5,544 nt of DNA from Paracoccaceae bacterium (GTDB taxonomy: Bacteria > Pseudomonadota > Alphaproteobacteria > Rhodobacterales > Rhodobacteraceae): contig WFUK01000114.1 in assembly GCA_015485015.1 (NCBI GenBank), positions 1 to 5,544 on the forward strand. The letters are read 5' to 3'. The notes under the pieces are model-generated. The model saw nothing but the letters and a program-made list of their open reading frames with translations. It was not told the origin of the DNA and made no database searches. The first letter of the stretch is position 1. Every line of letters begins with the position of its first letter. The translations under genes and the position numbers were made by a program. Shown piece by piece: positions 1 through 4,093 of the stretch.

Positions 1-2
1 AA

Positions 3-869
3 TGCAAACCGGGCGGGTTTGATCCCGCAACGGCCACGCAAACCGTAAACAAATGGATCATTGGCGAAACCGTGCGAGCGCTACACGGCACCAATAAAGC
101 GCTGGAAAACTATCGTTTTTCCGATGCCGCCATGGGGCTTTATGCCCATGTTTGGGGCAAGCTTTGCGATTGGTATGTAGAATTCGCCAAGCCGCTTTTG
201 AAATCGGAAAATGCAGAAATCGTGTCCGAAACCCGCGCCACCATGGCTTGGGCGATTGACCAAAGCCTGATCATGCTGCACCCGATTATGCCCTATATCA
301 CCGAGCAGCTTTGGGGCGATATTGCCGAGCGCGAAAAGATGCTGATCCATACCGATTGGCCGAAGCTTGACGATAGCCTGATCGATGCCGATGCGGATCG
401 AGAGATGAACTGGGTGCTGTCTTTGATCGAGAATATCCGCAGCCTGCGCGCCGAAATGCGGGTGCCGGCAGGGGCGAAAATTCCGATGGTCCAGCTGGAG
501 CTGGACGCGGCAGGCCAAGCCGCGCTGAAAGGCAATGATATGCTGATCCGTCGCTTGGCGCGGGTCTCGGATATTTCGCTTGCGGAGGAGGCCCCCAAGG
601 GCGCGGTAACTGTGGCTGTGGAGGGGGGGGTATTTTGCCTGCCGCTCGCGGATATTATCGATCTTGGTGCGGAAAAAGCGCGACTTAACAAGGCACTGGA
701 AAAGCTGACCAAAGAGGCGGGCGGGCTGAAAGGCAAGCTGGGCAACCAGAAGTTCTTGGCAAAAGCGCCAGCGGCTGTGGTGGCGGAAAACAGGGAGAAC
801 CTTGCGCGGGTGGAAGCCGAGGCCGAGAAAATTACGGCAGCACTCGAGAGGCTGGCCGCGCTTGGTTAA
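3..869 (+). CDS. valS: Valyl-tRNA synthetase, C-terminal part (5' end outside window)
   Basis: Cytosolic class I aminoacyl-tRNA synthetase that charges tRNA-Val with valine. The reading frame is open from base 3 to the TAA at 867-869, giving about 288 residues of a protein that is usually 900-1000 residues long. The catalytic HIGH and KMSKS regions lie upstream of the window. Visible here are the start of the anticodon-binding domain (NKWIIGET, fragment residues 16-23), the family-typical stretch CDWYVEFAKPLL, the strongly conserved LHPIMPYITEQLW (about residues 92-104), and the C-terminal coiled-coil tRNA-binding arm (about 221-286), rich in Glu, Lys, Leu and Ala with the NQKFLAKAP turn. A GTG at 72 could be mistaken for a start, but conserved sequence continues upstream of it, so the gene is cut by the window edge. 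It converges on the histidine kinase gene and is probably unrelated in function to the rest of the locus. The identification is firm. Confidence 0.96.
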   Translation, partial: CKPGGFDPATATQTVNKWIIGETVRALHGTNKALENYRFSDAAMGLYAHVWGKLCDWYVEFAKPLLKSENAEIVSETRATMAWAIDQSLIMLHPIMPYITEQLWGDIAEREKMLIHTDWPKLDDSLIDADADREMNWVLSLIENIRSLRAEMRVPAGAKIPMVQLELDAAGQAALKGNDMLIRRLARVSDISLAEEAPKGAVTVAVEGGVFCLPLADIIDLGAEKARLNKALEKLTKEAGGLKGKLGNQKFLAKAPAAVVAENRENLARVEAEAEKITAALERLAALG

Positions 870-923
870 GCCATAAGCTTACTCGCACAGGCCGCCCTCG
901 AAGCGGATCAATCGGCCAAAAAT
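870..923. other. Convergent intergenic gap between valS and the histidine kinase gene
   Basis: These 54 bases separate two convergent stop codons (valS TAA and kinase TAA). GGCCG at 890-894 can pair with CGGCC at 913-917 across an 18-base loop, but no T-tract follows on either strand: A-rich sequence follows on the plus strand, and the T-run precedes the hairpin on the minus strand. I do not call an intrinsic terminator; termination may be Rho-dependent. Confidence 0.4.
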
Positions 924-2249
924 TTAGCCACAAGGGTGGAAAATGGCTGCAAACCCGTCGGCGCGCCCGGGGGCGGGGGAGAGGATTTCCAGCTGGTTGC
1001 CGGCGCTATCGGCGATCACCTGCACGATAGAAAGGCCAAGACCGCTGCCATCGGTGTTCCGCTCTTGCCGCACAAACCTTTGGGTGAGTTTTTTCAGGTC
1101 TTCTGGCGGAATTACCGGGCAGGCATTGACCACCATTAACGTGCCATCGCTATCTAGCGAGACATTCACCGGCGCTTCGGAGCGGCCGTGGCGCAGGGCG
1201 TTTTCGATCAGGTTTCGGGCTGCAATGGCAAAGGCGTCCGGATCAATTCTTGATAGGGCGGGCCCCTCCGGCAGGGTAAGCTCTATTTGGTTGCTTTTAT
1301 CTGCATAGGCCAGATCCTGCACCACCATCTGCAAAATTCTTGTGAGGTCATGGGGGGTGTCAACCCGCAGGCTGGCCCCTTCGGCCCGCGCCATTTGCAT
1401 AAGTTTTTCCGACATGCGGTTGAGCCGTTTGAGCGCGCTTTCTATGTTATTGGCGCGCTCGACGGTGTTTTTATCCGTCGCTTCCGATTGCAGGCGCTGG
1501 GTTTGGGCCAGGGCGGCGGCCACGGGGGTGCGCAGCTCATGGGCGGCATTGGCGGCAAAGCTGCGCTCGGCCATCAAGGTGCTTTGCAGCCGCTCCAGCA
1601 AGGCGTTTACCGCTTCGGCGACCGGAAGGATTTCGGTGGGCAATTTATGGATGGTAACCTGCGTCAGATCCCGCCCGTCGCGCGCGGATAGCTCATCGCG
1701 AAACCCGCGCAAGGGCGCGAGCATAAAATGCAGCAATATCCAGATAGCACCAATGGTTATCGGCAGCAGCAAAATCAGCGGCAGGCCCAGGGCGAGCAGG
1801 GTTTCCCGCGCGGCTTCATCGCGATGATCCAGCGGTTCGGCAATGGTGATGGTGTAATCACCGCCAAGCGCGGCGTCATAATACAGAATATATTTTTCTG
1901 TGGTCATAAAGCCTGTTTTTTCAAATGGTGGAAAATCGTAATTCTCTGAATCATGTGATTGCAGCAATATCCGGCCAGACCTGTCCCGCACCACATATGT
2001 CAGAAATTCGTCATGCTCGCGCAGGGTGCTGATCAGCTGTGCGGTGCCGTCATCCTCGGCCTCGAATAGCTCCTGCACCGCCAGCGGCAAAATACGCTGG
2101 GCGGTTTCTTCTAGCGCACTATCAAACACCTTGTTAATATTCTCGCGAATAATTGCGTTGGTAATCAGGGCCGAAATAATCCAGACCAGCCCGACGCTAA
2201 GGGCGATGGTTAGCACAAGCCGACCCTGTAAGCTGCGCGGGAGCCTCAT
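924..2249 (-). CDS. Two-component sensor histidine kinase (QseC/TctE/PmrB-like)
   Basis: Inner-membrane sensor kinase of 441 residues that autophosphorylates a histidine and passes the phosphate to the regulator encoded just upstream. Order of parts: TM1 about 10-32; periplasmic sensor about 33-148; TM2 about 150-173; HAMP-like linker about 174-226; dimerisation helix with the H-box AHELRTP (phosphorylated His237); ATPase domain with N-box NLIENALRHG (346-355) and G2 box GSGLGLSIV (401-409). The G1 box, usually D-x-G-x-G, reads N-A-C-P-V at 375-379. The sensor holds an R-E-H-D-E segment (77-81) and an acidic patch around residues 60-67. The ATG overlaps the regulator's stop codon as ATGA with only a weak ribosome site, so translational coupling is likely. 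Length and architecture are normal for the family. The signal is unknown; the neighbouring PepSY genes suggest a metal or redox cue (inference). Confidence 0.93.
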   Translation of the reverse strand: MRLPRSLQGRLVLTIALSVGLVWIISALITNAIIRENINKVFDSALEETAQRILPLAVQELFEAEDDGTAQLISTLREHDEFLTYVVRDRSGRILLQSHDSENYDFPPFEKTGFMTTEKYILYYDAALGGDYTITIAEPLDHRDEAARETLLALGLPLILLLPITIGAIWILLHFMLAPLRGFRDELSARDGRDLTQVTIHKLPTEILPVAEAVNALLERLQSTLMAERSFAANAAHELRTPVAAALAQTQRLQSEATDKNTVERANNIESALKRLNRMSEKLMQMARAEGASLRVDTPHDLTRILQMVVQDLAYADKSNQIELTLPEGPALSRIDPDAFAIAARNLIENALRHGRSEAPVNVSLDSDGTLMVVNACPVIPPEDLKKLTQRFVRQERNTDGSGLGLSIVQVIADSAGNQLEILSPAPGRADGFAAIFHPCG

Positions 2250-2905
2250 GCTTCGCCCAGCCGATAGCCCATGCCGCGCACGGTTTCGATTTTTTCCCGC
2301 CCGAGCTTTTTGCGCAACCGGCTGATATGCACCTCAATGGTGTTGCTCTCGATTTCAATGTCAAACGCATAGAGCCGCTCTTCCAGTTGTGCTTTGGAAA
2401 TGATCTGGCCGGGATGCTGCACAAAGCCCTCGAACAATACCCATTCGCGGGCGGTCAGCGCCAGCAGCTTGCCTGCCCGCCGCACCGATTTGGCCGCGAG
2501 GTCCACCTCCAGCTCCCCCAGCTCTACCAGCGGGTTGGGGTTGCCGGTATAGCGTCGCGCTACCGCGGCAAGGCGGGCCGAAAGCTCTGCCAGATCAAAG
2601 GGCTTGACCATATAATCGTCAGCGCCTGCATTCAGCCCGTCTATGCGGTCGCTGATCTGGTCAAGCGCGGTCAGGATGATTACGGGGGTTACATCGCCTT
2701 TTTTGCGCAAGGCCTGCAAAAAGGGCAGCCCGCGCCCGTCGGGCAGCATCAGGTCCAGCAACACCAGATCATAGGCGGCGGCGGCGATATAATCGTCGGC
2801 TTCATCCAGCCGCGTGACCCAATCCACCGAATGGCCTTCGGCTTTTATCTGGTCTCGCACACCGGCACCCAGAACGGTGTCATCTTCCACAAGCAATACG
2901 CGCAT
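2246..2905 (-). CDS. OmpR/PhoB-family response regulator (QseB/PmrA-like)
   Basis: Cytosolic DNA-binding response regulator of 219 residues, first gene of a two-gene minus-strand operon with the kinase. The receiver domain (1 to about 115) has the acidic pair E7-D8-D9, the phosphoacceptor Asp51 in LLDLMLPDGRG, Thr79 in ILTA and Lys101 in the VKPFD motif. The winged-helix effector domain (about 123-218) has LTAREWVLFEGF, the recognition-helix segment SNTIEVHISRLRKKLG and the closing VRGMGYRL. All phosphorylation residues are present, so it should be active. The ATG at 2903-2905 is preceded on the minus strand by AGGGA (2914-2918) at a good distance, which supports this start. It is divergent from the PepSY gene at 3043 and probably controls that gene, the DUF2271 unit and itself (inference from position and shared half-sites). 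The exact regulator subfamily cannot be fixed by eye. Confidence 0.94.
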   Translation of the reverse strand: MRVLLVEDDTVLGAGVRDQIKAEGHSVDWVTRLDEADDYIAAAAYDLVLLDLMLPDGRGLPFLQALRKKGDVTPVIILTALDQISDRIDGLNAGADDYMVKPFDLAELSARLAAVARRYTGNPNPLVELGELEVDLAAKSVRRAGKLLALTAREWVLFEGFVQHPGQIISKAQLEERLYAFDIEIESNTIEVHISRLRKKLGREKIETVRGMGYRLGEA

Positions 2906-2957
2906 CTATGTTGTCCCTGATATATTAGAGCAGTCTACCCTCCGTTTATTACCGCGA

Positions 2958-2998
2958 CCTGACGCAAAAAGAAATGTGCTGTTCATATTCACGTCAGG
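2958..2998. repeat. Inverted pair CCTGACG-N27-CGTCAGG, candidate operator
   Basis: The left arm CCTGACG is at 2958-2964 and the right arm CGTCAGG at 2992-2998, a perfect 7-base inverted match separated by 27 bases. The right arm overlaps the end of the putative -35 of the PepSY promoter; the left arm lies further upstream and faces the regulator gene. The long, AT-rich gap does not favour a simple RNA hairpin. A similar pair lies upstream of the DUF2271 gene. Binding by the adjacent response regulator is an inference; OmpR-family proteins more often use direct repeats, which lowers my confidence. Confidence 0.45.
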
Positions 2999-3009
2999 AA
3001 ACTATGCGA

Positions 3010-3015
3010 TATAGT
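3010..3015 (+). promoter_or_regulatory. Putative -10 element of the PepSY gene promoter
   Basis: TATAGT matches the sigma-70 -10 hexamer at five of six positions and sits 16 bases downstream of TTCACG. Transcription would start near 3022, giving a leader of about 20 bases that still contains the AGGAA ribosome site. No stronger candidate is visible between the two genes. Confidence 0.4.
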
Positions 3016-3042
3016 GGGGGCAATCTGTAATAGGAAATAATC

Positions 3043-3393
3043 GTGCAAAAGTTTTTATCCACCACCGGCGTATTCACGGCTTTGGCTGTATTTCTTTCAT
3101 CCTCCGCCATGGCGGGTGATGATGATTGCTATGTGCCTATGTCTCAATGGCAATCCCGGTCTGTTGCTATTTTATGGGCCGAATCCAATGGCTGGCAAGT
3201 TAATCGGGTGAAAATTGATGATGGTTGCTACGAGCTTTACGGATTGGATGAAAACGAGATGGAATTTGAAGTGAAAATAAACCCGTCCACTTTCGAAATT
3301 CTTGAAATTGAGTACGAACCCCACGGCTATCAAGACCGCATTTTTGCGACGGATCCCGAGGTAGGCATTTCAGATATCGAAATCGAAGACTGA
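3043..3393 (+). CDS. Small acidic periplasmic PepSY-domain protein, GTG start
   Basis: Predicted secreted protein of 116 residues. The start is GTG, chosen because AGGAA (3032-3036) lies six bases upstream and the protein then opens with a Sec signal peptide (Lys3, hydrophobic stretch to about residue 18, cleavage after A-M-A at 24). The mature part of about 92 residues resembles short PepSY-domain proteins of proteobacteria: D-D-C-Y-V-P-M-S-Q-W near the N-terminus, then VNRVKIDDGCYEL and a strand ending IEYEP. It has two cysteines, Cys29 and Cys62, which could form a disulfide in the periplasm. It is strongly acidic: I count 23 Asp/Glu against 5 Lys/Arg in the mature part. PepSY domains are known as inhibitory or ligand-binding modules; the exact role here is unknown. 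Divergence from the kinase/regulator pair suggests a target gene or a modulator of the sensor. A rough count over 3061-3360 gives about 47% GC, lower than the neighbours. Confidence 0.85.
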   Translation: MQKFLSTTGVFTALAVFLSSSAMAGDDDCYVPMSQWQSRSVAILWAESNGWQVNRVKIDDGCYELYGLDENEMEFEVKINPSTFEILEIEYEPHGYQDRIFATDPEVGISDIEIED

Positions 3394-3506
3394 GCCAGCG
3401 GCGGCGCGCTCTTATCAAACCCTGAACATCCAATAATGGCTCGCTCACCTCCGGCCTTTCAGGCGGTGCGCGCTTGCATGGCTTGTGTTTTATCCCCCAC
3501 CCGAAC

Positions 3507-3555
3507 CTGACGCCAACCTTAACAATGTTTTTCGTAAAATTCAGGCCAGCGTCAG
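3507..3555. repeat. Inverted pair CTGACGC-N35-GCGTCAG, candidate operator
   Basis: CTGACGC at 3507-3513 and GCGTCAG at 3549-3555 form a perfect 7-base inverted match. The right arm directly abuts the putative -35 (TTGGCG, 3556-3561), a position suited to an activator. Measured on the shared six-base core (CTGACG/CGTCAG), the gap is 37 bases here and 27 bases upstream of the PepSY gene, so the pairs differ by ten bases, about one turn of the helix. The preceding base at 3506 extends the left arm to CCTGACGC. Common control of both units by the adjacent response regulator is inferred. Confidence 0.45.
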
Positions 3556-3584
3556 TTGGCGAAATTAAACCTGCCAAATAATAT
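3556..3584 (+). promoter_or_regulatory. Putative promoter of the DUF2271-PepSY/flavodoxin operon
   Basis: TTGGCG (3556-3561) and TAATAT (3579-3584) are separated by 17 bases and each match sigma-70 consensus at four of six positions. Transcription would begin near 3591, leaving a very short leader in which the GGAGA ribosome site lies almost at the 5' end. The weak hexamers fit an activator-dependent promoter, but the short leader makes the exact placement uncertain. Confidence 0.3.
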
Positions 3585-3604
3585 TTGTATTGGAGACGAA
3601 AACC

Positions 3605-4066
3605 ATGAAGAACATCCTTTCCACCTTGGCGCTGTCAACGGCGCTTGTTTTGCCCGGTGTGGCAATGGCCCGCGACATCACCCTGACGGGCACTCTCAAA
3701 AACTATCGCGGTGACGGCGCCTATCTGGCGGTTTATGTCACCAACGCAAATGGCGGCTATGTGGGCACGGTTTGGGTCGGGGGCGGCAAATCCAAATACT
3801 TCCAGCACTTCACCCATTGGTTTCGGGCCACGGGCGGCAATGTCGGCAATGCCATGACAGGGGCCAGTGTGGGTGCCGGGCGGACATTTCAAATCACGTT
3901 TAGTCTTGCGGATGCCATGATTGACGCCGGCTACCAGCTTCGCATTGATGCTTCGGTTGAAGATATGCGGGATGCGCCATCCGATATCGTTATTCCCCTG
4001 ACGAGCGAGAATTTTGGCACGGGCAATGCCGGGCGTCGCTACATCCGAAATATCTTCTTGCAATAG
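3605..4066 (+). CDS. Periplasmic DUF2271-family protein, possible flavin carrier
   Basis: Predicted secreted protein of 153 residues. The ATG at 3605 is preferred over an in-frame TTG at 3590 because GGAGA (3592-3596) sits eight bases before it and the signal peptide then starts naturally with M-K-N. Cleavage is expected after A-M-A (residue 22). The mature part matches my recollection of the DUF2271 family nearly end to end: NYRGDGAYLAVYVTNANGGY (33-52), the K-S-K-Y and H-W-F-R-A-T-G-G region (62-78), MTGASVGAGR (84-93), DAMIDAGYQLRIDASVEDMRD (103-123, shown in part by D-A-G-Y and E-D-M-R-D) and VIPLTSENFGTG near the end. Asn82-x-x-Thr-Gly-Ala-Ser88 resembles the D-x-x-[ST]-G-A-[ST] motif where ApbE attaches FMN. 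It is the first gene of an operon with the membrane reductase, 27 bases downstream. DUF2271 function is not established; the redox role is inferred from motif and context. Confidence 0.88.
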   Translation: MKNILSTLALSTALVLPGVAMARDITLTGTLKNYRGDGAYLAVYVTNANGGYVGTVWVGGGKSKYFQHFTHWFRATGGNVGNAMTGASVGAGRTFQITFSLADAMIDAGYQLRIDASVEDMRDAPSDIVIPLTSENFGTGNAGRRYIRNIFLQ

Positions 4067-4080
4067 TCACAGCCAATTCC

Positions 4081-4085
4081 GGAGA
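4081..4085 (+). promoter_or_regulatory. Ribosome binding site that sets the start of the membrane reductase gene
   Basis: GGAGA lies eight bases before the ATG at 4094, in the 27-base gap after the DUF2271 stop. It decides the start of a gene that is otherwise open to the window end, and the short gap supports one transcript for the two genes. Confidence 0.6.
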
Positions 4086-4093
4086 TCCGCAGT

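Larger units (their letters stand above)
2906..3042. promoter_or_regulatory. Divergent promoter region between regulator and PepSY genes
   Basis: This 137-base spacer is visibly AT-richer than its flanks and must hold promoters for both directions. For the plus strand I see TTCACG (2988-2993), a 16-base spacer and TATAGT (3010-3015), matching sigma-70 hexamers at 4/6 and 5/6, then the ribosome site at 3032-3036. For the minus strand only poor candidates are seen: TAATAT just upstream of the ribosome site and TAGACT further up, both without a good -35, as expected if an activator is needed. An inverted pair of CCTGACG half-sites lies inside the region. Confidence 0.55.
3394..3604. promoter_or_regulatory. 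Non-coding region upstream of the DUF2271 gene
   Basis: This 211-base stretch between two co-directional genes has no convincing gene. Its first part (3394-3500) may end the PepSY transcript: an imperfect hairpin CCG(G)CCT/AGGCGG lies around 3456-3475, but without a T-tract. The second part is AT-richer and holds an inverted CTGACGC/GCGTCAG pair and a possible promoter, TTGGCG (3556-3561), 17-base spacer, TAATAT (3579-3584). The DUF2271 gene therefore probably has its own promoter, though read-through from the PepSY gene cannot be excluded. Confidence 0.45.

Noticed and set aside
890..917. GGCCG/CGGCC inverted repeat as a bidirectional terminator between valS and the kinase gene
   Set aside because: The stem is only five bases with an 18-base loop, and the A/T run is in the wrong place for a U-tract on either strand.
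3456..3475. Imperfect hairpin (CCGGCCT / AGGCGG) as a terminator of the PepSY gene
   Set aside because: The stem needs a bulged G and no T-run follows, so it does not meet the form of an intrinsic terminator.
3436..3510. Possible 24-codon ORF (ATG at 3436, stop TGA) between the PepSY and DUF2271 genes
   Set aside because: No ribosome binding site ahead of it, no recognisable domain or signal peptide, and it runs into the candidate operator; expected by chance.
3200..3577. Minus-strand open frame (125 codons) spanning the end of the PepSY gene and the following non-coding region
   Set aside because: No ribosome site, no domain, and it crosses the better supported plus-strand gene and the candidate promoter.
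3590..3604. In-frame TTG at 3590 as the DUF2271 start
   Set aside because: It would place five extra residues before the signal peptide and has no ribosome site, whereas GGAGA is correctly spaced for the ATG at 3605.
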